From contig NZ_CADIJO010000016.1 of NCBI RefSeq assembly GCF_902859705.1, forward strand, positions 88,008 through 152,007: a stretch of 64,000 nt of DNA, read 5' to 3'. The notes beneath the pieces are model-generated. The model had not been told where the DNA came from. It ran no database searches and saw only the letters and a program-made list of their open reading frames with translations. Positions 33,780 to 44,662 of this stretch are shown one piece after another (within the stretch, counting starts at the first letter, position 1; each line of letters opens with the position of its first letter). Made by a program: the position numbers and the translations under genes. This stretch comes from Achromobacter deleyi. Its GTDB lineage: Bacteria; Pseudomonadota; Gammaproteobacteria; Burkholderiales; Burkholderiaceae_B.

Positions 33780-34784
33780 TCAGGCGTAGAAATGCCAGCC
33801 CAGGTAGGCCGCGAACAAGGCGTAGAAACCGCCCACCGCGGACAGCGCCGGCACGCTCATGACCGAACGGCGGAAACGCAGCCACAAGAGACTGATGGAC
33901 AGCATGGTGAACAGGCCGGCCGCCAACAGCGGGCCATCCAGCAGCCAGGGCGTCATGAAGATGCCCAGCGCGCTGGGAATGGTGGCCTGGATCATCATGG
34001 CGCCGGAAATGTTGGCCAGCGCCAGGCGTTCCTTGCCCTGGCGCACCCAGATCAGCGCATTCATGATCTCGGGCAGTTCGGTGGCGACGGGCGCCAGCAG
34101 CAAGGCCGCCACGTGCGGCGACGCGCCCATGGCCACGCCCAGCAATTCGATCTGGTTGACGAACACGTGCGAGGCGCCCGCGATCACGACCAGCGCCAGG
34201 ATGGTCTGGGTGGCCGCCCAGAACATGGACGGATTGTCATCACGCGGACGCAGCTTGAGCGGCTCCAGGTCTTCGCTGTCGATGGTTTCCTCGTCGTTGC
34301 TCAGTTCGCGCTTGATGTACAGGCCGTAGGTGGCCAGGAACAGGATGCCCAGCCAGGGCTTCCAGGCAAAGGCCAACAGGCCCAGCCCGACCTTGAAGAC
34401 GAAGATGCCCATGAACCAGGCCTGGTCGCGGGCCAGCCGGCGCTGGTCCGCGTTGATACAGTTGGCCTGTGCGGGTTGGCCGCGGCGCGCGCGCCACAGG
34501 GCAAAGCCGACGACGGCGTAGGCCAGGGTCGCCAGCACCAGCGGGCCGCCCATGGCGGCGCCGACGCCGATGTCTTTCTGTTCGGGGGTGTCGCCGAAGA
34601 CCACGGCCATGAAGGTCACGGCGCTTTCGGGCAAGGCGGTGCCAAAGGCTGCCAGCACGGTGCCGGTGGCGGTGGCGCCCAGATGGAAGCGATGTCCGAC
34701 CCATTCGACGCCATTGACGAAGAATTCGCAGGCGAAATAGATCACTGCCGCGGACAGGAAAAACAGGAAAAGGGTGAGCAACAT
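33780..34784 (-). CDS. CaCA-family cation exchanger, probable Mn2+/Ca2+ efflux
   Basis: Membrane protein of 334 residues with about ten helices and the two alpha-repeats of the Na+/Ca2+ exchanger superfamily: GTVLAAFGTALPESAVTFMA in the first half and LLLAPVATELPEIMNALIWV in the second, each with the conserved acidic residue. An acidic cytoplasmic loop (SNDEETIDSEDLEPL) lies between them. Control by a yybP-ykoY riboswitch indicates manganese-responsive expression, so Mn2+ efflux or exchange is more likely than Ca2+ alone. Confidence 0.88.
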   Translation of the reverse strand: MLLTLFLFFLSAAVIYFACEFFVNGVEWVGHRFHLGATATGTVLAAFGTALPESAVTFMAVVFGDTPEQKDIGVGAAMGGPLVLATLAYAVVGFALWRARRGQPAQANCINADQRRLARDQAWFMGIFVFKVGLGLLAFAWKPWLGILFLATYGLYIKRELSNDEETIDSEDLEPLKLRPRDDNPSMFWAATQTILALVVIAGASHVFVNQIELLGVAMGASPHVAALLLAPVATELPEIMNALIWVRQGKERLALANISGAMMIQATIPSALGIFMTPWLLDGPLLAAGLFTMLSISLLWLRFRRSVMSVPALSAVGGFYALFAAYLGWHFYA

Positions 34785-34854
34785 ATAGACGCAGCCGGAC
34801 GAGCGGAAACCAATTGGCGCGACGCAACGGCTCGCCCGGCTAGGGTGAACGCTA

Positions 34855-35012
34855 CGCGGCCAAAGGTCTCGCCTGGCTGATTCGTGCGCGGGCGGGCCGC
34901 GACACGAAGACCGTTAGCGCCATGGAGTTCTGGCAACCGCTACGCGGTACCGAACCACCAAGTCTGTTGACGCTAACTCCTTTGGGGACAAAGGATGGCT
35001 ACTCCCCAATGA
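34855..35012 (-). ncRNA. yybP-ykoY manganese riboswitch
   Basis: On the minus strand the conserved elements appear in order: TTGGGGAGTAGCC near the 5' end (complement of 34997-35009), GCGTCAACAGACTTG in the middle, and GGCGAGACCTTTGGCC at the 3' end (around 34858-34873). These match the Mn2+-sensing yybP-ykoY class, as in E. coli alx. It lies 70 nt upstream of the CaCA exchanger ATG. A minus-strand TACAAT (35023-35028) is a likely -10 element. Confidence 0.88.
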
Positions 35013-35160
35013 CAGAGCCGCGATTGTAGCAGCGCCCGCATGACAGTCCAGTGAATCCGCGCGCCGCGGGCGGGAATGCGGCCGCACTGTCGCATCGGCG
35101 GCACGGCGAGTAAAGTAAATGGCATTCCAGCTTCCCGCCGGCGCCCTGCGCCCATTACCC

Positions 35161-36504
<1,344 letters not shown>

Positions 36505-36532
36505 GGCCGGCCGGGATCGCGACGGCAGAACG

Positions 36533-37006
36533 TCAGAGCGTCAGGCCATCCAGCCAGCCCATGGCCACCCACACGTACACCACCACCATGGCGATGGCGA
36601 ACATGGACACCGTCGCCCCGATCAGGCAGGCCAGGATCGCCACCAGCACCGGGCCCCAGCCCGTCTTGCTGGACGGCGGCAGGCCCGGATTGTAGAGACG
36701 GTCGAATTTCTCGTCGGGCATCAGCGAGAACACCGCGCTTTCGATGAAGCCGTCGATCATGGGGATGAACAGCACGAAGAAGGCGGGGTTGTCCCACCAG
36801 ACCGGGTAGTAGCGGAACGCACAGAACAGGCTGACCAGCGCCACGGCCGTCACCAGCCAGGCGTGGCGGCGGCCCAGGTACCACCAGTGCGCCCCCAGCC
36901 AGCCGAACAGGCAGGCCAAGAGGCCGACGGCGACCTTGCCGCGCGGACGGCGGGCGATGGCGGCGGAAATCGAAGAAGAAGCCTCGAGCTGCGTCATGTC
37001 GTTCAA
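36533..37006 (-). CDS. TM2-domain-like membrane protein
   Basis: Membrane protein of 157 residues. The segment LLACLFGWLGAHWWYLGRRHAW (about residues 30-50) is a TM2-like helix-turn, followed by a helix in VTAVALVSLFCAF, a soluble loop with DEKFDRLYNPG and a C-terminal helix LVAILACLIGATVSMFAIAM. TM2 proteins are widespread and of unclear function. It is divergent from the UbiH-type gene. Confidence 0.7.
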   Translation of the reverse strand: MNDMTQLEASSSISAAIARRPRGKVAVGLLACLFGWLGAHWWYLGRRHAWLVTAVALVSLFCAFRYYPVWWDNPAFFVLFIPMIDGFIESAVFSLMPDEKFDRLYNPGLPPSSKTGWGPVLVAILACLIGATVSMFAIAMVVVYVWVAMGWLDGLTL

Positions 37007-37077
37007 CCGGTAGAAAGGTCCCTGGCGCCAAGCCGCGCCGGCTGCCCCGGATTGTAGTGGACGGGTAAAATCCGGGC

Positions 37078-38247
37078 ATGACTATCTCCGCCTTCGATAT
37101 TGCGATTCTTGGCGCCGGCCCGGTGGGCCGGGTGCTGGCGCTGATGCTGGCACGCGTGGCGCCGGACCCGGCCCGCATCGCGCTGCTGGCCGGCGCATCG
37201 CCGGCACCGGTCACGCCCGACGCCGCCATCCCCGCGGCCGATCCCCGCGTGCTGGCCATGAACCACGGCAGCCGGGTGCTGCTGGAATCCCTGAACGCCT
37301 GGCCCGCGAAGGCGGCGGACATCCTCAATATTCATGTGTCGCAGCGCGGCCGCCTGGGCCGCAGCGTCATCCAGCACACCGATTTCGACGTGCCCCAACT
37401 GGGCTGCGTGGTCGCGTATTCGGCGCTGCACGCCAGGCTGGAAGAACGCGTGGCCGCCAGCGGCGTGACGCTGCTGTCCGGCCCCCCGGCCCAGATCGAC
37501 GGCCAGGACGGCGACGGCGTGCGCATCAGCCAGGGCGACACTGCGCTCAGTTGCCGCATCGCCGTGCAGTCCGACGGCGCCGGTGCCAGCGACCTGCGGC
37601 GCGACTACGGCCAGCACGCCCTGCTCACCACCGCCCACGCCACCCTGCCGCGCCGCGGCTGGGCATGGGAACGCTTTACCGCCGAGGGCCCGCTGGCGCT
37701 GCTGCCGCACCCGCAACTTCCCGACGCCTATTCCGTGGTCTGGTGCAGCGCGCCCGAACGCGCTGCCGAACTCGCTGCGCTGGACAACGCCGCGTTCTCG
37801 CAGGCGCTGTCCGCCGCTTTCGGCGACCGCCTGGGACGCCTGTCGTGCCACGCGCCGCGCCACGTCTTTCCCCTGGCGCTCAGCGCCCGTCGCGCGCTGG
37901 TACAAGGCCGCGTGGCGGCCATCGGCAATGCGGCGCAGACGCTGCACCCCGTGGCCGGCCAGGGTCTGAACCTGGGGCTGCGCGACGCCGCACGGCTGGC
38001 CCAGGCGCTGGGCGGCTGGCTGGCCCAGCCGAACGCCAGCCCCACCGCCGCGCTGGCCGATTTCGGCCGCGCACGCCAGTTCGACCGCGTGGTGACGGCC
38101 GGCCTGACCGACCTGATGCCGCGCATCTTCGCCACCGGCCTGGCGCCGGTCGAGCACGCCTGTGGCCTGGCCCTGCTGGGGCTGGACCTGGCCGCGCCCC
38201 TGCGGGCGCCGCTGGCGCAACATCTGCTGACGGGTTTCCGCGCCTGA
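37078..38247 (+). CDS. ubiH: UbiH/VisC-family FAD-dependent hydroxylase
   Basis: Flavoprotein monooxygenase of 389 residues of the ubiquinone biosynthesis UbiH/Coq6 family, hydroxylating the aromatic ring. The dinucleotide-binding GAGPVGRVLALMLARV is near residues 12-27, and the second FAD motif GNAAQTLHPVAGQGLNLGLRD is near 282-302. The specific hydroxylation position (UbiH, UbiF or UbiI) cannot be fixed from sequence alone. Confidence 0.88.
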   Translation: MTISAFDIAILGAGPVGRVLALMLARVAPDPARIALLAGASPAPVTPDAAIPAADPRVLAMNHGSRVLLESLNAWPAKAADILNIHVSQRGRLGRSVIQHTDFDVPQLGCVVAYSALHARLEERVAASGVTLLSGPPAQIDGQDGDGVRISQGDTALSCRIAVQSDGAGASDLRRDYGQHALLTTAHATLPRRGWAWERFTAEGPLALLPHPQLPDAYSVVWCSAPERAAELAALDNAAFSQALSAAFGDRLGRLSCHAPRHVFPLALSARRALVQGRVAAIGNAAQTLHPVAGQGLNLGLRDAARLAQALGGWLAQPNASPTAALADFGRARQFDRVVTAGLTDLMPRIFATGLAPVEHACGLALLGLDLAAPLRAPLAQHLLTGFRA

Positions 38248-38329
38248 TCGCCCCTGTTTTTCGTCCACTTGTTACCAAGCTGTTGCAGGACGAAAAAGAG
38301 GGTTCGATCGAGCCGGTTAAAATGTGAGC

Positions 38330-39352
38330 ATGCGCATAGGCCCGTGGACCCTTCCCAACAACGTTCTTGTCGCGCCCATGGCGGGCGTGACGGACCGTCC
38401 TTTCCGACAGCTCTGCAAGAAATTGGGGGCGGGTTATGCCGTCTCGGAAATGGCCGCCAGCAACCCCAAGCTGTGGGATAGCGTCAAGACCTCGCGCCGC
38501 CTGAACCACGACGGCGAGATCGCCCCGGTGTCGGTGCAGATCGCCGGCGCCGACCCGGCCATGATGGCCGAGGCGGCGGTGTTCAACGCCAACAAGGGCG
38601 CGCGCATCATTGACATCAACATGGGTTGCCCGGTGAAAAAGGTCTGCAACGTGGCTTCGGGCTCGGCCCTGCTGCGCCACGAAGACCTGATCGCCCGCAT
38701 CCTGGACGCCGTGGTCGAGGCCTGCGCGCCGCTGGGCGTGCCGGTCACCCTGAAGACCCGCACCGGCTGGGACCGCGACAGCCGCAATGCCCTGCGCGTG
38801 GCCCGGATGGCCGAAAACGCCGGCATCGCCGCCCTGACACTGCACGGACGAACGCGCGCCGACCTCTATACGGGAGAGGCGGAATATGACACTATCCGCG
38901 CCGTCCGCGCCGAGCTGAAGATTCCGTTGATCGCAAACGGCGACATCGACTCGCCGGAAAAAGCCAAACGCGTCCTGGATTACACTGGCGCCGACGCGGT
39001 CATGATCGGCCGGGCGGCCCAGGGCCGTCCCTGGATCTTCCGCGAAGTCGACCACTACCTGCGCACGGGCGAAACACTGGCCCCTCCCAGCTATGGGGAA
39101 ATGCGCGAACTGCTGCTCGAACATCTCGACGACCACTACCGCTTCTATGGCGAACACACCGGCGTACGCACGGCGCGCAAGCACATAGGATGGTATCTGG
39201 ACGGCCTGCCGGATGCGGACTCGTTCCGCGACCGCATGAACCTCATCGACAACACCCGCGACCAGTGGCGGGCGGTGTCGGACTGGTTTCTCACTATTTC
39301 TCGCGACGGCAACAACCCGGCGCCTGTCGCGAAAGCCCTGCTGGCGGCATAA
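38330..39352 (+). CDS. dusB: tRNA-dihydrouridine synthase B
   Basis: FMN enzyme of 340 residues that reduces uridine in tRNA. PMAGVTDRPFRQLCKKLGAG is near residues 18-37, and the catalytic cysteine is in INMGCPVKKVC near 101. The ATG at 38330 gives the family start RIGPW. It is followed 36 bp later by fis, the conserved dusB-fis operon of proteobacteria. Confidence 0.95.
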   Translation: MRIGPWTLPNNVLVAPMAGVTDRPFRQLCKKLGAGYAVSEMAASNPKLWDSVKTSRRLNHDGEIAPVSVQIAGADPAMMAEAAVFNANKGARIIDINMGCPVKKVCNVASGSALLRHEDLIARILDAVVEACAPLGVPVTLKTRTGWDRDSRNALRVARMAENAGIAALTLHGRTRADLYTGEAEYDTIRAVRAELKIPLIANGDIDSPEKAKRVLDYTGADAVMIGRAAQGRPWIFREVDHYLRTGETLAPPSYGEMRELLLEHLDDHYRFYGEHTGVRTARKHIGWYLDGLPDADSFRDRMNLIDNTRDQWRAVSDWFLTISRDGNNPAPVAKALLAA

Positions 39353-39388
39353 CCGCCTCAACACCAACATAAAAATATCTGTACTCAA

Positions 39389-39628
39389 ATGAGCAAGAAA
39401 GATGTCCTGGAAGAATGCGTGCGCGCCAGCCTGGAGCGCTATTTCGAAGACTTGGGTGAATCCGAGCCCCACGATATGTGGGACATGGTGATGCGCTGCG
39501 TGGAGCGCCCGGTGCTTGAAGTGGCGTTGGAACGGTCGGGCGGCAACCAGTCGCGGGCATCCGAAATGCTGGGCATCACGCGCAACACCCTGCGCAAGAA
39601 GCTGCTGGCTCATAACATCCAGGTATAG
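39389..39628 (+). CDS. fis: DNA-binding protein Fis
   Basis: Nucleoid-associated protein of 79 residues. The C-terminal HTH is GGNQSRASEMLGITRNTLRK near residues 51-70. It is shorter at the N-terminus than E. coli Fis (98), as is normal in beta-proteobacteria. It lies directly after dusB and before purH. Confidence 0.95.
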   Translation: MSKKDVLEECVRASLERYFEDLGESEPHDMWDMVMRCVERPVLEVALERSGGNQSRASEMLGITRNTLRKKLLAHNIQV

Positions 39629-39727
39629 CGTTGCCTTGAGGCCGGGCCCGCCGGCCCGTCCCTTCCCCGTTTTTCCATCCCGACCTGAAGCGAGAAAGGC
39701 GTACGCGCCCCACTCCCGTCCCTCACC

Positions 39728-41317
39728 ATGAAAATCGAAACCGCCCTGCTTTCGGTGTCCGACAAGACCGGCATCGTTGAATTTGCCCGCGCGCTGGCCG
39801 CGCGTGGCGTGCGCCTGCTGTCGACCGGCGGCACCGCCAAGCTGCTGGCCGAGTCCGGCCTGACCGTCACCGAAGTGGCCGCCCACACCGGCTCGCCCGA
39901 GATCCTGGACGGCCGCGTCAAGACGCTGCACCCGAAGATTCACGGCGGCCTCCTGGCTCGCCGCGACAGCGCCGAGCACATGGACACCATCAAGGCGGCG
40001 GGCATCGATCGCATCGACATGCTGGTGGTCAACCTGTATCCGTTCCGTGAAACGGTCGCCAAGCCTGACTGCACGTTCGCCGACGCGGTCGAGAACATCG
40101 ACATCGGCGGCCCGGCGATGCTGCGCGCCGCCGCCAAGAACCACGGCACCGAAGCCGGTGGCGTGACGGTCGTGATCGACCCGGTCGACTACTCGCGCGT
40201 GCTGTCCGAAATGGACAACGGCGGCGCTACCTCGTACGGCCTGCGCCTGGCGCTGGCCGCCAAGGTCTACGCCCACACCGCGGCCTATGACGGCGCCATC
40301 GCCGCCTACCTGACCAGCCTGACCGAAGCCGAGCCCGCGCAGGACGCCGTGCCGGCCCGCCAGGAATGGCCGGGCACGCTGACCCTGCAGGTCAAGCAGG
40401 AACAGGCGCTGCGCTATGGCGAGAACCCCCACCAGACCGCCGCGTTCTACGTCGACGCGCAGCGTTCGGCCGGCCTCCTGGGCAACTACCGCCAGCTGCA
40501 AGGCAAGGAACTCTCGTACAACAACATCGCCGATGCCGATGCCGCCTGGGAATGCGCGCGCAGCTTCGAAGCGCCCGCCTGCGTCATCGTCAAGCACGCC
40601 AACCCCTGCGGCGTAGCCGTGGCGGCCAACACGCTGGGCGCGTACCAGCAGGCGTTCAAGACCGACCCGACGTCGGCCTTCGGCGGCATCATCGCCTTCA
40701 ACCGTCCGGTGGACGCCGCCACGGCCGAAGCCGTCAGCGCGCAGTTCCTGGAAGTGCTGCTGGCGCCGGCCTATGACGGCGCCGCGCTGGCCATCCTGGC
40801 CGCCAAGAAGAACGTGCGCGTGCTGGAAGTGCCGATGGGCACGGGCCAGAACGCCTTCGACGTCAAGCGCGTGGGCGGCGGCTGGCTGGTGCAAAGCCCG
40901 GACGCCTACAACGTGCCGCGCGAAGCGCTGAAGGTCGTGTCCAAGCGCCAGCCCACCGAACAGGAAATGAGCGACCTGGCGTTCGCCTGGAAGGTCGCCA
41001 AGTACGTCAAGTCCAACGCCATCGTGTTCGTCGGCGGCGGCATGACCCTGGGCGTGGGCGCCGGCCAGATGAGCCGCATCGACTCGGCCCGCATCGCGTC
41101 GATCAAGGCGGAAAACGCCGGCCTGACCCTGAAGGGCTCGGCCGTGGCGTCGGACGCGTTCTTCCCGTTCCGCGACGGCCTGGACGTGGTGGTGGCGGCA
41201 GGCGCGACCTGCGTGATCCAGCCCGGCGGCAGCATGCGTGACGATGAAGTCATCGCCGCGGCCGACGAGCACGGCATCGCCATGGTGCTGACCGGCACCC
41301 GCCACTTCCGCCACTGA
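39728..41317 (+). CDS. purH: Bifunctional AICAR formyltransferase/IMP cyclohydrolase
   Basis: Enzyme of 529 residues for the last two steps of IMP synthesis. The N-terminal cyclohydrolase domain contains STGGTAKLL and [15 protein letters not shown] (about residues 67-81), and the C-terminal transformylase domain contains [10 protein letters not shown] near 287-296. Its TGA stop codon overlaps the ruvC ATG by one base, indicating coupling. Confidence 0.96.
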   Translation: MKIETALLSVSDKTGIVEFARALAARGVRLLSTGGTAKLLAESGLTVTEVAAHTGSPEILDGRVKTLHPKIHGGLLARRDSAEHMDTIKAAGIDRIDMLVVNLYPFRETVAKPDCTFADAVENIDIGGPAMLRAAAKNHGTEAGGVTVVIDPVDYSRVLSEMDNGGATSYGLRLALAAKVYAHTAAYDGAIAAYLTSLTEAEPAQDAVPARQEWPGTLTLQVKQEQALRYGENPHQTAAFYVDAQRSAGLLGNYRQLQGKELSYNNIADADAAWECARSFEAPACVIVKHANPCGVAVAANTLGAYQQAFKTDPTSAFGGIIAFNRPVDAATAEAVSAQFLEVLLAPAYDGAALAILAAKKNVRVLEVPMGTGQNAFDVKRVGGGWLVQSPDAYNVPREALKVVSKRQPTEQEMSDLAFAWKVAKYVKSNAIVFVGGGMTLGVGAGQMSRIDSARIASIKAENAGLTLKGSAVASDAFFPFRDGLDVVVAAGATCVIQPGGSMRDDEVIAAADEHGIAMVLTGTRHFRH

Positions 41318-41865
41318 TGCGCGTCCTCGGCATCGATCCCGGCCTGCGCCGCACCGGCTTCGGTGTGATCGATGCCGACGGCTCGCGGCTGCGCTATGTG
41401 GCCAGCGGGACCATCGTGGTCCCGCCGGCGCTGACGCTGTCCGAACGCCTGAAGGTCATCCTGGACAACCTGCGCCAGGTGGCCCGCGACACGCAACCGG
41501 ACGTGGCCGCGCTGGAAATCGTCTTCCTGAACACCAACCCCGCCTCGACCCTGCTGCTGGGCCAGGCCCGCGGCGCGGCGCTATGCGCGCTGGCCGACAG
41601 CTCGCTGGCGGTGCACGAATACACCGCATTGCAGATCAAGAAGGCGGTGGTGGGCACCGGGCGCGCGGCCAAGGAACAGGTGCAGATGATGGTGCAGCAC
41701 CTGCTGGCGCTGGACGGCACCCCCGCCCCCGACTCGGCCGATGCGCTGGCCTGCGCCATCTGCCACGCCCACGTGGGTCCGCTGCAGGACAAGCTCGAAC
41801 GCCTGGGCACCAGCCTGCGCATGAGCGGCAAGACGCGCATCCGCAACGGCCGCCTGATTGGCTGA
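41317..41865 (+). CDS. ruvC: Crossover junction endodeoxyribonuclease RuvC
   Basis: Holliday junction resolvase of 182 residues. The catalytic acids are in [13 protein letters not shown] (Asp7), ALEIVFLN (Glu near 67) and [12 protein letters not shown] (C-terminal Asp residues). It starts inside the purH stop codon and is followed 94 bp later by ruvA. Confidence 0.95.
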   Translation: MRVLGIDPGLRRTGFGVIDADGSRLRYVASGTIVVPPALTLSERLKVILDNLRQVARDTQPDVAALEIVFLNTNPASTLLLGQARGAALCALADSSLAVHEYTALQIKKAVVGTGRAAKEQVQMMVQHLLALDGTPAPDSADALACAICHAHVGPLQDKLERLGTSLRMSGKTRIRNGRLIG

Positions 41866-41959
41866 GCCCCCCCGGCGCCCACGCGCCGTACGGACCCGTA
41901 TAGAATCCCGGCATTCGCCGCGGCTTTCGCGGCCCCCTCTTCTGCCAGGCCATCGCCCC

Positions 41960-42532
41960 ATGATCGGACGCATTACCGGAACCCTGATCGAAAAACTGCC
42001 GCCCACCGTCTGTGTGGACGTCAACGGTCTGGGCTATGACATCGACGTGCCCATGAGCACGCTGTACTCGCTGCCGGAAACCGGCGCGCGCGTCACGCTG
42101 TACACGCACCTGACGGTGCGCGAAGACGCCCACATCCTCTACGGCTTCGCCACGGCCGGCGAACGCAGCGCCTTCCGCGAGCTGATCAAGGTCAGCGGCA
42201 TCGGCGCGCGCACGGCGTTGTCGGTGCTGTCGGGCCTGTCGGTGGCCGACCTGGCCCAGGCTATTACCTTGCAGGAATCGGGCCGCCTGACCCGCGTGCC
42301 GGGCATCGGCAAGAAAACCGCCGAACGCCTGCTGCTGGAAATGCGCGGCAAGCTGGGCGCGGACATCGGCGCCGCCTCGCACGCTACGCCGGACAATCAG
42401 TCCGACATCCTGAACGCGCTGTTGGCGCTGGGCTATTCCGAGAAAGAATCGCTGGCCGCCCTGAAGACGCTGCCCGAAGGCGTGGGCGTGTCGGACGGTA
42501 TCAAGCAGGCCTTGAAGTCGCTGGTGCGCTGA
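41960..42532 (+). CDS. ruvA: Holliday junction DNA helicase subunit RuvA
   Basis: Junction-binding subunit of 190 residues. The N-terminal OB fold starts [16 protein letters not shown]; two helix-hairpin-helix motifs are [16 protein letters not shown] and [14 protein letters not shown]; the C-terminal domain III that contacts RuvB is [18 protein letters not shown]. ruvB does not follow it but lies 2.1 kb away on the other strand. Confidence 0.96.
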   Translation: MIGRITGTLIEKLPPTVCVDVNGLGYDIDVPMSTLYSLPETGARVTLYTHLTVREDAHILYGFATAGERSAFRELIKVSGIGARTALSVLSGLSVADLAQAITLQESGRLTRVPGIGKKTAERLLLEMRGKLGADIGAASHATPDNQSDILNALLALGYSEKESLAALKTLPEGVGVSDGIKQALKSLVR

Positions 42533-42563
42533 ACGGCGTCAAGCGGACCGGTCGCGCCGCCCG

Positions 42564-43484
42564 CTAGCGCACGGGCGCCAGGTAACCCGGCGCCACCGCT
42601 TCCAGGCCGGTGGGCACCACGTTCAGTTCAGGGGCGATCGGCCCCAGGCAGATATTGTCGCGGCGCAGGGAATCCAGGTTGTCGCGCGACATCAGCGGCC
42701 TGCCGGGCAGGCATTCGAACAGCATCGCCTGCAAGCGCCCCACGCCCATCGGCACGCCGATCACCGGGCGCGGATGGCCGCCCCAGGCCGCACACAGGCG
42801 GGCGATCTCGCCCATGGTGTAGACCTGCGGGCCGCCCAGTTCGTAGGCTTTGCCGCAGGTGTGCGAATCGCCCAGCGCGGTGACCATGGCCGACACCACG
42901 TCGCCCACGTACACCGGCTGCATGCGCGCCTGCGCACCGGCCAGCGGCAGCACCGGCAGCCAGCGCGCCAGCCGCGCGAACATATTGGTGAAATTGTCGT
43001 CGGGTCCGAACACCACGGACGGGCGGAATATCGTCCAGCCGCCCTCGCGCCAGTCGGCCAGTTCTTTCTGGATGGCGGCTTCGCCGTCGCCCTTGGAGCG
43101 CTGATACATGCTGGCGCCGGCGGAATCGGCGCCCAGGGCGCTGACATGCAACAGGCGGCGCACGCCCTGGCGGCGGCAAGCCCGTGCGATGCGTTGGGGC
43201 AGGAGCACGTGCGCCTGGGCGAAATCCGACCTGTACGGACGGCCGGATTTGCCGTGCAGAATGCCCACCAGGTTCACCACCGCGTCACAGCCGCGCGCCA
43301 GGTCATCGAGCGCGGCATCGTCGTGCACGTCGCGGTCAAGCAAGGTGACGGTCGGTAGAAGCTGGAGGTCTCGCCCCTGGCCGTAGCGGCGGGTGGGCAC
43401 CAGGATCTGGTGCTGCGCGCCGGACAGCCGGGCGATGAGGTGACGGCCGATGAAGCCGGTGCCGCCGATGACAAGGATACGCAT
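42564..43484 (-). CDS. NDUFA9-like NAD(P)-dependent epimerase family protein
   Basis: Extended short-chain dehydrogenase-like protein of 306 residues. The Rossmann motif VIGGTGFIGRHLIARL is at about residues 5-20, and NLVGILHG and LLHVSALGADSAGASMYQRS with the Tyr-x3-Lys-like YQRSK follow. It is widely annotated as a complex I NDUFA9 subunit family protein in beta-proteobacteria; a structural role in complex I is not established there. It converges on ruvA. Confidence 0.85.
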   Translation of the reverse strand: MRILVIGGTGFIGRHLIARLSGAQHQILVPTRRYGQGRDLQLLPTVTLLDRDVHDDAALDDLARGCDAVVNLVGILHGKSGRPYRSDFAQAHVLLPQRIARACRRQGVRRLLHVSALGADSAGASMYQRSKGDGEAAIQKELADWREGGWTIFRPSVVFGPDDNFTNMFARLARWLPVLPLAGAQARMQPVYVGDVVSAMVTALGDSHTCGKAYELGGPQVYTMGEIARLCAAWGGHPRPVIGVPMGVGRLQAMLFECLPGRPLMSRDNLDSLRRDNICLGPIAPELNVVPTGLEAVAPGYLAPVR

Positions 43485-43599
43485 GGAGCAGCCCCTGTTC
43501 TTCAGGATTCAAGCCCGATTCTGCCCTGCACGGGCGTTGGCCGCAAGCACGCAGGCGGCCGTGCCGGGGCGATTCGGCGCCCCGGCGCCGCGGGCAGGC

Positions 43600-44565
43600 T
43601 CAGCCCGCCAGCAACTTGCCGTAGGCCGGAAGGTCGACGTTGCCGCCGCTGATGATGACGCCGACGCGCGCCCCGCGCACCGGCACGACGTTCTGCAACA
43701 CGGCCGCGGCCGCCAGGCAGCCCGTGGGTTCGACCACCATCTTCATGCGCTCGGCGAAGAATTTCATGGTGGTCACCAACTGGTCGTCCGTGACGGTCAC
43801 GATATCGCGCACGTACTTCTGGATGAGGGGGAAGGTCAGGTGGCCCAGGTGGGTGGTCGCGGCGCCGTCGGCCAGCGTCTTGGGCGCCGGAATTCGGACG
43901 ATTTCACCTTTGCGCAGCGATTGCTGGCCATCGTTGCCGGCTTCGGGCTCGACGCCGTAGACCAGGCAGCGCGGGCTGAGCGCGAATGCCGACAGGGCCG
44001 AGCCGGACAGCAGGCCGCCCCCGCCCAGGCAGACGAACAGGTAGTCCAGTTCGCCGACTTCCTCGAACAGTTCCTTCGCGGCCGTGCCCTGGCCGGCGAT
44101 GACGTCCTCGTGGTCGTAGGGCGGGATCAGCGTGGCGCCGGTCTCGGTCTGGATGCGGCGGGCGATGTCTTCGCGGTCTTCGGTGTAGCGGTCGTAGGTG
44201 ACGATATGGCCGCCGTAGCCTTCGGTGGCGGCGCGCTTGGCCGCGGGGGCGTCCAGCGGCATGATGATGGTGGCCTTGACGCCCTGCAGCTTGGAAGCCA
44301 GCGCAATCGCCTGCGCGTGGTTGCCCGACGAGAACGTGACCACGCCAGCGGCGCGCTGTTCCGGCGTCAGGCGCGCGATCGCGTTGAAGCCGCCTCGGAA
44401 CTTGAACGCCCCCATGCGCTGGAAATTCTCGCACTTGAAGAACAGCGAGGCGCCGGCGATGGCGTCGGCCGTGGTCGAAGTGAGCACGGGCGTGCGGTGC
44501 GCATTGCCGGCCAGGCGTTCGCTGGCGCGGACGACATCGTCGAAAGAGGGCAGTTCGGGCAGCAT
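43600..44565 (-). CDS. PLP-dependent threonine/serine dehydratase-like enzyme
   Basis: Fold-type II PLP enzyme of 321 residues without the ACT regulatory domain of biosynthetic IlvA. The PLP lysine is in MGAFKFRGGFNA near residue 54, with SSGNHAQAIA near 79 and the phosphate loop GGGGLLSG near 177. It is likely a catabolic threonine dehydratase, serine racemase-type or threo-3-hydroxyaspartate dehydratase. It lies 97 bp before ruvB in the same orientation. Confidence 0.87.
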   Translation of the reverse strand: MLPELPSFDDVVRASERLAGNAHRTPVLTSTTADAIAGASLFFKCENFQRMGAFKFRGGFNAIARLTPEQRAAGVVTFSSGNHAQAIALASKLQGVKATIIMPLDAPAAKRAATEGYGGHIVTYDRYTEDREDIARRIQTETGATLIPPYDHEDVIAGQGTAAKELFEEVGELDYLFVCLGGGGLLSGSALSAFALSPRCLVYGVEPEAGNDGQQSLRKGEIVRIPAPKTLADGAATTHLGHLTFPLIQKYVRDIVTVTDDQLVTTMKFFAERMKMVVEPTGCLAAAAVLQNVVPVRGARVGVIISGGNVDLPAYGKLLAG

Positions 44566-44662
44566 GGAAACGGTCCTTTGATCGCGGAGAGAGTCGGAAT
44601 CGAAACCCTCGGATCATAAACCCGCGGCGGTATTCGCGCCGCCGCCCTGCCTGCCCGCCCGC

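Noticed and set aside
37880..41314. 1144-codon open frame on the minus strand
   Set aside because: It lies opposite ubiH, dusB, fis and purH, which are all certain; it is a GC-rich shadow frame.
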